Shown in pieces: positions 1-6,909 of a DNA stretch of 13,030 nucleotides (position 1 is the stretch's first letter; every line of letters starts with the position of its first letter). Origin of the DNA: Acidobacteriota bacterium (GTDB lineage Bacteria > Acidobacteriota > Vicinamibacteria > Vicinamibacterales > 2-12-FULL-66-21); NCBI GenBank assembly GCA_020200195.1, contig JAIVJE010000080.1:1-13030 (forward strand), written 5' to 3'. The notes under the pieces are model-generated. The model worked only from the letters and a program-made list of their open reading frames with translations. It had not been told where the DNA came from and made no database searches. Position numbers and translations under genes: made by a program.

Positions 1-22
1 CAAGTGTATTGGTGTTGCTTGA

Positions 23-80
23 GGAGAGTCGCCGGAATCGCTTTACAAGCGTGCTCCTTCAACCACTCGGACATCTCTCC
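23..80 (-). pseudogene. tRNA-Ser 5'-half remnant, copy 1
   Basis: Read on the minus strand from base 80, the sequence has a tRNA-Ser acceptor 5' strand (GGAGAGA), T8, a D stem TCC/GGA around GAGTGGTTGAA, and an anticodon 5' stem CACGC with loop TTGTAAA. The 3' side of the anticodon stem is only partly complementary (GCG pairs, the next two bases do not). There is no long variable arm, no complete T arm and no CCA. A CTCTCC at 28-23 could pair with the first six acceptor bases, leaving a 58-base mini-tRNA, but this may be coincidence. The loop would place GTA, a Tyr anticodon, in a Ser-type body, another sign of decay. I see it as a truncated, non-functional tRNA-Ser derivative. Confidence 0.7.
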
Positions 81-253
81 GTCTTTAGAATCAATGGTTT
101 GCGAGCGGTCTGACGGTGATTATCGCACACGCCGGCGGCGTCGAAGCATTTTCGTCGATCACCTTTCGATTCAACGGTTTAAGGCTGCCAAAGGACGTGC
201 GTCGAGGAAATTGTGTCAGACCTCGCAATCTCTTGAGATCACTTGCAGGCGAT
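31..253 (-). repeat. tRNA-Ser-associated repeat, copy 1
   Basis: This segment matches 3666-3889 in the same orientation. Bases 46-94 are identical over 49 bases to 3681-3729, and 118-134 are identical over 17 bases to 3753-3769. The rest of the flank is recognisably similar, by eye about 60-65% with a 3-base indel. The perfect block covers the tRNA-Ser 5' half, and the weaker part is the sequence upstream of that tRNA. On the minus strand both copies keep GATAAT about 38 bases before the tRNA 5' end, which could be a relic -10 box, though I find no convincing -35. Bases 211-218 carry TGTGTCAG, also found twice near copy 2. Confidence 0.75.
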
Positions 254-745
254 GGCGAGCGACGCGAAGCAGCCAAGGCTTGACGACGGACGGTCCTCGA
301 CTCGCCCCGGCGATGCCGTGCGGGCTTTAGAGAACCCGACGAGCGACATCGACGAGATCGTTCTGCGAAGCTCGCGCTTCATGAAGATAGGGAGCAACTC
401 GTCGCGGAATGGATCGCCGCGAACCGAACCGAGGAGCAGAGAATCCGCAAAACAGCAGAACTGCTGCCGATGGACGAAGCTTGAACGCGCTCGGGGCTTC
501 AGAGTGAACGGCCTGCCGATCCATGTTCGCGACGGCGCTGAACGCCTCCAGGATTTCCGCGAGCAGCGGGGCAACCTATCTCGTCGTATCACGGGCTGAC
601 ATCTCCGTGCGCAACGCCAGCGCCGATGAAGGCGACGGCCGCACAGTGGATGACGGTCCAGGAATTCCAGACCCTCGTTCCCGATGCCCACGTGATATGG
701 GTGGAGTGGCCGATCGTGAAGACCGCACTCGTCATGCATTCCGCG
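254..745. other. Stretch without a convincing gene
   Basis: I find no gene of recognisable family here. Two short scraps look somewhat coding. Plus-strand 356-484 reads 42 residues ending in a stop with helical, charged character (EQLVAEWIAANRTEEQRIRK), but it has no start. Plus-strand 626-802 reads 58 residues from an ATG, including VIWVEWPIVKTALVMHSALF, and overlaps the end of the permease. Neither has a clear ribosome site or family match that I know. They are probably relics of decayed genes. Confidence 0.4.
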
Positions 746-758
746 CTATTCGGCGCGG
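741..758 (-). terminator. Small hairpin at the permease stop codon
   Basis: CCGCGC (741-746) and GCGCGG (753-758) form a perfect 6-base inverted repeat with a 6-base loop that contains the permease TAG stop. No U-rich tract follows on the minus strand, so a role as a terminator is only a possibility. Confidence 0.25.
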
Positions 759-3070
759 AGCAACACGACCGGATCCGAGGCGGCGGCGCGGCGGGCCGGT
801 AGATAGCAGGCGGCGAGCGCGACGACCAGGACCGCCGCCGCCGTCACCCCGTACGTCAACGGGTCTCGCGGCGCGACGCCGAAGATGATGGCCGAGACCG
901 CCCGCGCCAGCATCGCCGATACGCCCAGTCCGATCGCGATGCCGAGCACCGTCAGCACGACGCCGTCGCGGATCACATCGACGAGCAGGCGTCGTGGCGA
1001 GGCGCCCACAGCGGCGCGAATCGCCAGCTCGCGCTGACGCTCGACGACCGAGCGAATCAGCGCGCCGGACAAGCCTACGATGCCGAGCAGTGCGGCGCCA
1101 ATCGCGAAAACTCCCACCAGGCTGAAGCGCGCGGCACGCGGCGCCAGCGCGACATCCACGACGGCTTCAAGCGTGCGCGCAGGCGAGAGCGGCATCGACG
1201 GATCGGCGTCACGCACGATCCGCATCAACGGGGCGGTCAACGCCGCAAGGTCGCCCGTGGTTCGCGCGACGAGGAACCCCGATCGCAGCGGAATCTGCTG
1301 CCACGGCACATACACACCGCCATGTGCCGGTGTGTCGAGGCCCGAGTACCGGATGTCGCGGACGACGCCGATGATACGCGGCTTGACGCGCTTACCAGAG
1401 GCCATCGGTAGCGACAGATTGAGCGTGCTGTCGATCGCCGTGCTGGTCACGAGTGCCAGATGTTTCAGCGCCGCTTCGCTCATGACGCACGTCGGGTCAC
1501 TCGACAACGTGTCGGCCTGCGTGAATACGCGGCCGGTGACGATGCGTGCCCCTAGTGCGTCGAAGTAGCCGTCGGTCACAGGGACCAGATCGAACGCGCG
1601 CGTGGCATTGACGGTGCCTTCCGATGTGGACACACGAATCGTGAAGACCACCCCGCCCGCGCTTGGCGGCAGCGCCCCGCCGATCCCGGCGGCGACGACG
1701 CCCGGCAGCTGGCGCGTCTCGTCGAGGATCCGGCGTACGATCGCGAGTCGTCCAGCCGCGTCGGCCGTGGACTCCCCAATCGGAATCGCCATCGTCACCA
1801 CGCGCTGCCGCGCGTCGAGCCCGAGATCCGTACGGGACACCGCGAGGAGCGTGCGCCCGAGCAGCCCGGCGCCCGTGAGCAAGACGACGGTCATGGAGAG
1901 CTGAAACACGACCAGAGCGGCCCGTACCTGACGGCCGCCGCGCGATCCAGTTGTCGTAGTCGTCCGCAGCACCGAGGCCAAGCCTGTGCGACGGAGCGTG
2001 ACCAGCGGCGCCCCGGCACAGACCAGCATGATGAGCACACCCGCAGCGATGGCGCCCAGGGCAATCGGCGTGTCGGCTGGCAGGGTCGCCGTCGCCGGCA
2101 AGTCTAGGCCCGTCGTCTGCTGCAGGAACGCGGTCGCCAATCGCGCGATCCACCATCCGCCAAGGCACCCAGCGCCCGCCAGGATCGCCGTCTCCATCAG
2201 GGCGATCGTCAATAGCCGCGTACGGCTCGCGCCGAGCGCCACGCGCACCGCGAACTCGCGCGTGCGCGCAATCGCGCGGTTCACGAGCAACATCGCGACA
2301 TTCGCGCAGGCCACCAGCAGCACGAGCAGCGCGGCGACGAGAAACGTCAGCAGGACCGGCCGCGACTCTCCGAGGACCGACGTGTGGAGCGACTTCACCT
2401 CCAATTGCCAGTTGTCCTTCTGTTGCTCCGGCACAAGGCTCGGCAATGCCGCGGTAGCGTCCGCCCTCGCGGAATCTATCGAACGACCGGGCGCCACACG
2501 CGCCACCATCTGGTAGTACCGTGAGTCGTTGTTCTCGACGATCTGGAGCGCTCCGGCGCCGCGCGCCAGCGTCCAGATGTCGGCATCGCTGATCACTTTG
2601 AAGCTCGCAGGCAGAACGCCGACGACGCGTAGTGGTCGCGTGCCGATGGTGAACGCGCGGCCGATCACCGTCGCAGGGTCGCCTGGACTCATCCGCTCCG
2701 CGAAGGCGCCGCTGACCACGGCTTCATCCACAGGCGATGTATCGTCGATCAGCCGACCGAATCGGCTCCGCACTCCCAGTACTTGAAACCAGTTGCCGAC
2801 GACGTACGCGGCGCGCACTTCGCTGGGCGCGCCCCCGCTGCGGAGGGTGATGCGCTCGCTGCTGTAGCCCGTCAGCAGCAGCGAGTTGGCGAGCCGCTCT
2901 CGCCACCGATCGAAGTCGTTGAGTTTGATGCCAGACCTCACCGACGTCGCAACATAGAGCTGCGTCAGTGTGACCAGCCGGTCGCCATCCGGAAATGGCA
3001 GAGGCCGAAGCAAGCCGCCGTACGCCACGGCGGCGGCCGTGATGCTGGCGCCAGTCCCGAGGGCCAGCAC
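746..3070 (-). CDS. ADOP/MacB-like ABC transporter permease with disrupted 5' end
   Basis: This is an inner-membrane permease of the FtsX/MacB class, 774 residues in the open frame. Residues 1-22 are the first membrane helix (VVLALGTGASITAAA type), followed by LLRPLPFPDGDRL, typical just after helix 1. A periplasmic MacB-type domain fills about 30-235. Three helices follow at about 238-400, with the cytoplasmic motif REFAVRVALGASRTRLL. After a second periplasmic domain come the last three helices (about 640-765), with ERQRELAIRAAVGASPRRLL and the ending PARRAAASDPVVLLRAE. The frame opens at a GTG only a few bases before helix 1 and has a stop 42 bases upstream. The expected short N-terminal lead is in another frame, from ATG at 3116 or 3107 (MPRMLNRLYSDL), so a one-base frameshift near 3075-3085 is likely. 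No ABC ATPase lies next to it, as is usual for this family. The substrate is unknown. Confidence 0.85.
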   Translation of the reverse strand: MLALGTGASITAAAVAYGGLLRPLPFPDGDRLVTLTQLYVATSVRSGIKLNDFDRWRERLANSLLLTGYSSERITLRSGGAPSEVRAAYVVGNWFQVLGVRSRFGRLIDDTSPVDEAVVSGAFAERMSPGDPATVIGRAFTIGTRPLRVVGVLPASFKVISDADIWTLARGAGALQIVENNDSRYYQMVARVAPGRSIDSARADATAALPSLVPEQQKDNWQLEVKSLHTSVLGESRPVLLTFLVAALLVLLVACANVAMLLVNRAIARTREFAVRVALGASRTRLLTIALMETAILAGAGCLGGWWIARLATAFLQQTTGLDLPATATLPADTPIALGAIAAGVLIMLVCAGAPLVTLRRTGLASVLRTTTTTGSRGGRQVRAALVVFQLSMTVVLLTGAGLLGRTLLAVSRTDLGLDARQRVVTMAIPIGESTADAAGRLAIVRRILDETRQLPGVVAAGIGGALPPSAGGVVFTIRVSTSEGTVNATRAFDLVPVTDGYFDALGARIVTGRVFTQADTLSSDPTCVMSEAALKHLALVTSTAIDSTLNLSLPMASGKRVKPRIIGVVRDIRYSGLDTPAHGGVYVPWQQIPLRSGFLVARTTGDLAALTAPLMRIVRDADPSMPLSPARTLEAVVDVALAPRAARFSLVGVFAIGAALLGIVGLSGALIRSVVERQRELAIRAAVGASPRRLLVDVIRDGVVLTVLGIAIGLGVSAMLARAVSAIIFGVAPRDPLTYGVTAAAVLVVALAACYLPARRAAASDPVVLLRAE

Positions 3071-3116
3071 GACCGGAGACCAGATCGGAGTACAAGCGGT
3101 TCAACATACGGGGCAT

Positions 3117-3524
3117 TTGACACCACATTCGTCGATCCGGCCAACGCCTCCTCCGGACGGCTACTCGACGACGATCACGACGTAACAATGCCGGCTGAAT
3201 CAGGCGGCGCTGTGGACGCTGTTCAGGCGCGTGCCTCAAGCTGCTGACTGGAGTGATGGGTCGTATCAGGGCCCGCGGAAAAACGTTTGACCTCGACAGC
3301 AGTCCTTGTTGTTGACCGCCGTGCAGACCATCAGCGCGCGAGCGGAGCGGAGTTTGGGACGTCACTTTTGACCGCGCTGGAGTCGTTCGCCCTGGTGATG
3401 GGACGGCTAACGTACGATGTCGACGGCGGTCCGGAGACCGCGTACAGCTTCGAACGATTCGCGGAGCTGGGACGCGATTACACGATGTTCTTCGATGTGC
3501 GTGCGCGGAAGTTAAGCGCCGGTT
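3117..3524. other. Mostly non-coding stretch with one coding-like scrap
   Basis: Upstream of the permease I find no recognisable gene. On the plus strand, about 3365-3517 reads through in a frame with strong G/C at third positions. It encodes a piece with LTALESFALVMGRLTYDV, then SFERFAELGRDYTMFFDVRA, within an 86-residue open frame beginning at 3287. There is no convincing ribosome site, and the frame runs into the tRNA-associated repeat, where it ends at 3547. I do not recognise the family. It may be the remnant of a gene cut by insertion of the repeat. Confidence 0.3.
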
Positions 3525-3729
3525 TGTGTCAGAACTGTGTCAGATGACCCGTGAAACCCCGGTCAAACACTGTCATTTACGGGCACGCGCCGACGCACAT
3601 CGTTGTTGCTGGAAGTCGTTGGTGGGAACCACGTTGCTGCGTTTTGGTGTGCGTCGGCACGCCCGGCCGGAATCTATTTCCAAGCGTGCTCCTTCAACCA
3701 CTCGGACATCTCTCCGTCTTTAGAATCAA
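3525..3729 (-). repeat. tRNA-Ser-derived repeat element, copy 2
   Basis: On the minus strand, 3715 to about 3675 is the 5' half of tRNA-Ser: acceptor GGAGAGA, D arm, and anticodon stem CACGC with loop TTGGAAA, giving anticodon GGA. Homology to a tRNA stops at the loop, and the sequence goes on with TAGATTCCGGCC. Next comes an imperfect inverted repeat: GTGCGTCGGCACGCCC at 3649-3664 against GGGCACGCGCCGACGCAC at 3581-3598, about 50 bases apart. Between the arms is a small GTGG/CCAC hairpin. The unit ends with two direct copies of TGTGTCAG (plus strand 3525-3532 and 3536-3543). Frame-shared peptides starting MSEWLKEHAW turn up, as I recall, as spurious short ORFs in many genomes, which fits a dispersed element derived from tRNA-Ser. 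That recollection needs a search. Confidence 0.65.
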
Positions 3730-3889
3730 CAACTTGCAAGCGATCGCCCACTGATTATCGCACACGCCGCCGACGATCGGCGCGTTGAGTTCGATACCAT
3801 TTGTAATCAGCGGTTTGAAGCGGACGTGAGGAACGCGCGTCCGAGAGTTGTGTAAGACCTCCCAATGTCCTTCGACCGCTTGCGGCGAT
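3666..3889 (-). repeat. Region matching the left tRNA-associated repeat
   Basis: This is the counterpart of the left copy at about 31-253, in the same orientation, with start points 3635 bases apart. It includes the perfect 49-base block (3681-3729), the 17-base block (3753-3769), and the diverged flank containing TGTGTAAGACCTC (3849-3861), which matches TGTGTCAGACCTC in copy 1. The two copies bracket the permease gene, so homologous recombination between them could delete or duplicate it. Confidence 0.75.
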
Positions 3890-4274
3890 CTCCGATCGAT
3901 GTCCGAACGGAGCGACCAGCGCCGAAAGGCGGCTGCTGGCGGCGACTCGATACGGAGGAAAGGCCGAGAAACGGCTGGCATCACGGCCTCGAGAACACCG
4001 CCGACGGAGCCGCGCTCGTGGAGCGCCGAACGGCTAGTGCGAAGACTCCCAAGGAGACCGCTAGCACTCGACGGGATTCGTGCAGCGCTCACCGGCAACC
4101 GTGCGCTCGACGTGGAGCATCTAACCACCCTCACTCCGCTGACACATGCGATGGTGTTGCGAACATCGGCGGCGCCGAAGCTCACCGGTGGCTCGAACTG
4201 ATCGCAAGAGCATGGTGAGCGCGCGCAAGACGGTGGTGTCTGTCGGCAGTGGATGAAGTTCGACCTGAATGGAA
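3890..4274. other. Intergenic stretch, no gene recognised
   Basis: Open frames exist on both strands, as expected at this GC content, but none shows a start with a ribosome site, a known motif or clean third-position bias. It lies downstream of the nrsF gene on the minus strand, and I found no hairpin plus U-tract terminator for that operon. Confidence 0.4.
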
Positions 4275-4940
4275 TTAGTGTTCGGCTGACCGAGCCGTAC
4301 GGATCTTCCAACTCAGCACCGCGTGACCGGCTGAGGCGGCGAGGGCCACCAGAATAACAATTGCAGTCCCGTGCCATGCGAGAGTGACCGCGTCGCTCGG
4401 ATGTGGACGCGCCATGCACGCGGCGAGGCTCGCGGGCACCGTGATAGCGAGGGCGGCGAGTCCTGTGGTCAGCCCTGGTGCAAGCGGCGCCCCCCTTCGA
4501 AGCATGCGTGCCATCGTGAGGCCCGGGATCGCCCCAGCTACTCCGATTAAGGCGACGCACGCCAACTCGCCGGACGCTGCCAGATTCATGTCGTGACGCG
4601 TCCACTCGTGCATCGCCCCAAGACTCAGGCTGCCCACCCACACGAATGCCGTAATGGCGGCCAGCCGAAGGAGCCCTCTGGGATATCCCGGAACCGTGAG
4701 AGCGAATGCCGCACCGGCTGCCGTCGCCGCAGTCGCGCCGGCGGCCAGTTGCTGGAAAACAAACAGCCCGCCACGCGCGTTCGCCGCGATTTCGGAAACC
4801 GGGGCCATCATCAGCACCAGCGCACCAAAATAGACGAGCGTTCCCACAAGCCATGCCGTCGATCTGATCCACGGGTCTGCAAGTGGCCGCGTCGGCGCCA
4901 CGGTATCCGCGAGCGTGTCGATCAGGCGTTCCGTGTTCAT
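4275..4940 (-). CDS. nrsF: NrsF-family anti-sigma factor (DUF1109)
   Basis: This is an inner-membrane anti-sigma factor of 221 residues that is expected to hold the SigF-type sigma factor encoded just upstream. It has a short polar N-terminus (MNTERLIDTLADTVAPTRPL), then six hydrophobic segments at about 28-47, 57-82, 88-108, 124-145, 154-176 and 187-207, and a basic tail: the layout of DUF1109/NrsF proteins. Its only cysteines are C128 and C175, both in or next to membrane helices. From memory, two cysteines at similar positions in Caulobacter NrsF are needed for the response to chromium and cadmium. The ATG overlaps the sigma stop as ATGA, so translation is probably coupled. A possible extra promoter lies inside the sigma gene. 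Confidence 0.85.
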   Translation of the reverse strand: MNTERLIDTLADTVAPTRPLADPWIRSTAWLVGTLVYFGALVLMMAPVSEIAANARGGLFVFQQLAAGATAATAAGAAFALTVPGYPRGLLRLAAITAFVWVGSLSLGAMHEWTRHDMNLAASGELACVALIGVAGAIPGLTMARMLRRGAPLAPGLTTGLAALAITVPASLAACMARPHPSDAVTLAWHGTAIVILVALAASAGHAVLSWKIRTARSAEH

Positions 4941-5515
4941 GTGCGGGTCGCGTTTCGCGTGAGTGCTTTTCGAAGTGCGGCAATCGCGCGGTGCGTGGCC
5001 ACCTTTAACGCGCCGATGGTGGTGCCCGTCATGGCTGAAGCTTCTCTGAGCGAAAGCCCTTCGATCTTCAGCAGCTGAAACGCCTGGCGCTGTCGGGCGG
5101 GCAGCATCCGAAGTGTGTCGGCCAGCGCCACCAGATCGTCGGAGGTCTCTTGTCCTGAATTCGCCTTTGGGTCTGCAAAGGTTACGTCCGCGCCTTCCAT
5201 CAGCACCTCATGCGCGGTCGTCCGCCGGTAACGCCGGGCGGCGTCGGCCAGGCGGTTCCTCGTAATCGCGAGCAGCCACGGCATGAACGGACGGCGCGGA
5301 TCGTAGGTCGCGCGCACGGCATGTACGGACAGCAGTACGTCCTGAATCAAGTCCTCGATGTCCTCGGGACGCGCAGAGGCACGCCGGCGCAAGAGGGTGC
5401 GGCGAATGCGAGGCGTGATCGATCGCAAGAGTTCGCGGTAGGCGACGGCATCGCCTTGTTGAGCCGCTCGCATGAGCTCTTGCAGCCGATCGTCGGATAG
5501 CGCAGGCGCGTCCAT
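4937..5515 (-). CDS. sigF: SigF-type ECF RNA polymerase sigma factor
   Basis: This sigma-70 family ECF factor of 192 residues probably redirects RNA polymerase in response to metal or oxidative stress. Region 2 spans about 10-90 and includes RPEDIEDLIQDVLLSVH, then WLLAITRNRLADAARR. Region 4 spans about 125-180 with LPARQRQAFQLLKIEGLSLR and a helix-turn-helix ending IGALKVATHRAIAALR. The ATG at 5515 is preferred: the open frame extends to a TTG at 5524, but that adds only three residues and has no better ribosome site. I see no strong Shine-Dalgarno for either. The gene overlaps nrsF by 4 bases. Divergent genes begin about 100 bases away and carry a matching promoter. Confidence 0.9.
   Translation of the reverse strand: MDAPALSDDRLQELMRAAQQGDAVAYRELLRSITPRIRRTLLRRRASARPEDIEDLIQDVLLSVHAVRATYDPRRPFMPWLLAITRNRLADAARRYRRTTAHEVLMEGADVTFADPKANSGQETSDDLVALADTLRMLPARQRQAFQLLKIEGLSLREASAMTGTTIGALKVATHRAIAALRKALTRNATRT
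5160..5185 (-). promoter_or_regulatory. Candidate internal SigF promoter ahead of nrsF
   Basis: On the minus strand, GTAACC (5185-5180), exactly 16 bases, and CGAA (5163-5160) match the Caulobacter SigF consensus as I remember it. The site is inside the sigma coding region (residues VTFADPKAN) and would start transcription about 215 bases before nrsF. Transcripts would carry only the 3' part of the sigma gene plus all of nrsF. It may be chance. Confidence 0.35.
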
Positions 5516-5543
5516 GAATCGCAATCGCCAGTCTATGGCATGC

Positions 5544-5569
5544 GTAACCTTTTCGGCCCCTTTTGCGAA
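5544..5569 (+). promoter_or_regulatory. Candidate SigF promoter for the divergent gene pair
   Basis: GTAACC (5544-5549), a 16-base spacer and CGAA (5566-5569) match the SigF consensus as I remember it from Caulobacter. Transcription would begin near 5575, leaving a leader of about 45 bases before the ATG at 5620. The position between the sigma operon and the divergent genes is just where a regulon promoter would be expected. Confidence 0.65.
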
Positions 5570-5619
5570 CCCTTGTAATGGCGGACGGAATTGTCGGAGC
5601 GCAGCTCAAGGAGAAGGTC

Positions 5620-6108
5620 ATGCGTACGAGCTTCGGAGCATCGATTGTTGCCGGCGTGGCTGCGGGAGTGATCTTCGGACTGATGATGCAGGTGATGACC
5701 GTTCCGGCCCCGGATGGTTCGCGAATGCCGGTCATCGCGATGGTCGGACAGATCGTGGGTTCACCCACGGTCGCGATGGGCTGGCTCTTTCACCTGTTCA
5801 ACAGTGCTGTGATAGGCGCCCTCTTCGGCTGGCTCATTGGTCCTCGCGTCAGCGGTCACGGATCCGGGCTCGGCTGGGGAGCGGCATACGGATTCGCCTG
5901 GTGGATTCTCGGGGGCCTGATCCTCATGCCCGTGTTGTTGGGTATGCCGCCCTTCGCACCCGTGATGATGCCGGAGATGCAGATGGTCGCCATCGGAAGC
6001 CTGGTGGGTCATCTGATTTACGGACTCATTCTGGGCGGTGTGTATGTGACCGTTGCGCGTGGCGCTCGAGTCGCAGTCGGCCGAGTGACTCCGCTCGGCT
6101 CCAGTTGA
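5620..6108 (+). CDS. Small four-helix membrane protein, putative SigF target
   Basis: This is a 162-residue integral membrane protein of unknown function. Hydrophobic segments lie at about 6-26 (ASIVAGVAAGVIFGLMMQVM), 50-73, 84-106 and 124-146. The glycine-rich packing recalls small YagU/DUF6789-like membrane proteins, but I cannot assign a family. The long MPVLLGMPPFAPVMMPEMQM segment between helices 3 and 4 is rich in methionine, which could bind a soft metal, though this is only a suggestion. The ATG at 5620 is chosen because AAGGAG lies at 5608-5613, six bases upstream. The earlier in-frame TTG at 5563 is inside the candidate promoter. The next gene follows after 40 bases and is probably cotranscribed. 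Confidence 0.8.
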   Translation: MRTSFGASIVAGVAAGVIFGLMMQVMTVPAPDGSRMPVIAMVGQIVGSPTVAMGWLFHLFNSAVIGALFGWLIGPRVSGHGSGLGWGAAYGFAWWILGGLILMPVLLGMPPFAPVMMPEMQMVAIGSLVGHLIYGLILGGVYVTVARGARVAVGRVTPLGSS

Positions 6109-6148
6109 TATGAACACTGGGAACGCCATTAACCAGGAGATCAACATA

Positions 6149-6769
6149 ATGAAGTCACTGCTTGTAGCTCTCGTCACCTTCGTCGCAATCAGTGCGGCTG
6201 CGATTCTCGCGCAGCAGCCGCCGTCCTCATCGACCGCCCGGGCAGAACAGGCGATCGCCTCGTGGAAAGCGAAGCCGGCGGAGGTCGCTCGTACGATGAT
6301 CAAGAAGTACGGCCAGCCCCAGGAGGTGACCTCGAACCGTCTCGTGTGGCATAACAACGGCCCGTGGAAGTTCAGCGAGCTGGTCAACGAGGAGATCCCG
6401 CACAGCTTCCCGATGCCGCACGCCGACATGCTGTATCAGTCGATCGCGTATCGCATCGAACCCGATAAGGCCGACGAGCTGATTCAGTACGACGGGAGCG
6501 TGATCCTGGAGCGCACAAAGGGTGAGATCGCCGCACGCTGCGACAAGGAAGAAGCCAACTTCCTGGCGATCAACCTGGCCCACGATATTGCCACGGGAAA
6601 GCGCAGTGTTGATGACGCGCGCCGGTTCTACGCGGAATCGATCCAGGCAATGATGAAGACTGGAAAGCCAAACGAATACTTGCAGGGGTTCAACTTCACG
6701 CCTCCCTCAGGGGATCAGGGTGATCGCGATAAACCCTTTGGCCCCATCGGCACACCTGGAAAGGACTGA
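6149..6769 (+). CDS. Conserved secreted protein of unknown function
   Basis: This is a 206-residue exported protein. Residues 1-21 are a classical signal peptide (MKSLLVALVTFVAISAAAIL), with probable cleavage after ILA before QQ. There is no lipobox. The mature part is soluble and mixed alpha/beta, with motifs ARTMIKKYGQPQEVTSNRLV, PHSFPMPHADML, YDGSVILERTKGEIAARCDK and NFLAINLAHDIATGKRSVDD. I believe similar proteins occur next to SigF-type sigma factors, but no activity is known to me. The ATG at 6149 has AGGAG at 6135-6139, nine bases away. An ATG at 6110 would put 13 polar residues before the signal peptide and is less likely. A strong hairpin follows the gene. Confidence 0.8.
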   Translation: MKSLLVALVTFVAISAAAILAQQPPSSSTARAEQAIASWKAKPAEVARTMIKKYGQPQEVTSNRLVWHNNGPWKFSELVNEEIPHSFPMPHADMLYQSIAYRIEPDKADELIQYDGSVILERTKGEIAARCDKEEANFLAINLAHDIATGKRSVDDARRFYAESIQAMMKTGKPNEYLQGFNFTPPSGDQGDRDKPFGPIGTPGKD

Positions 6770-6788
6770 CACGTTCTCGCACCTCGGA

Positions 6789-6816
6789 GGAACGACGCGC
6801 GCGGGTGCGTCGTTCC
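6789..6816 (+). terminator. Strong hairpin after the secreted-protein gene
   Basis: GGAACGACGC (6789-6798) and GCGTCGTTCC (6807-6816) form a perfect 10-base stem with an 8-base loop, 20 bases after the stop codon. Only a short GCTTTC follows, so the U tract is weak. It most likely ends the putative SigF-driven unit and separates it from the next gene. Confidence 0.65.
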
Positions 6817-6909
6817 GCTTTCAGGTCGCATGACCACGACACCGGTCGAGGGTCACCCGCACCACGCCCGTTCGCGATCGGCCAGCGGCTATCCGACGAT
6901 GGAGACGTC

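Noticed and set aside
23..80. An intact tRNA gene
   Set aside because: The variable arm, the 5' half of the T arm and part of the anticodon stem are missing, and the implied anticodon does not fit a serine tRNA.
3581..3664. Integron attC site
   Set aside because: The inverted arms are long and paired, but I cannot find proper RYYYAAC and GTTRRRY boxes at the ends and there is no integron integrase or cassette row.
3694..4983. A 429-residue open frame on the minus strand
   Set aside because: It runs through the nrsF gene in another frame and through the tRNA-associated repeat; composition is Arg/Ser-rich and no motif is seen. It is a GC-driven shadow frame.
5563..5619. Extended start of the membrane protein at TTG 5563
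   Set aside because: It falls within the candidate SigF promoter, while ATG 5620 has AAGGAG at ideal spacing.
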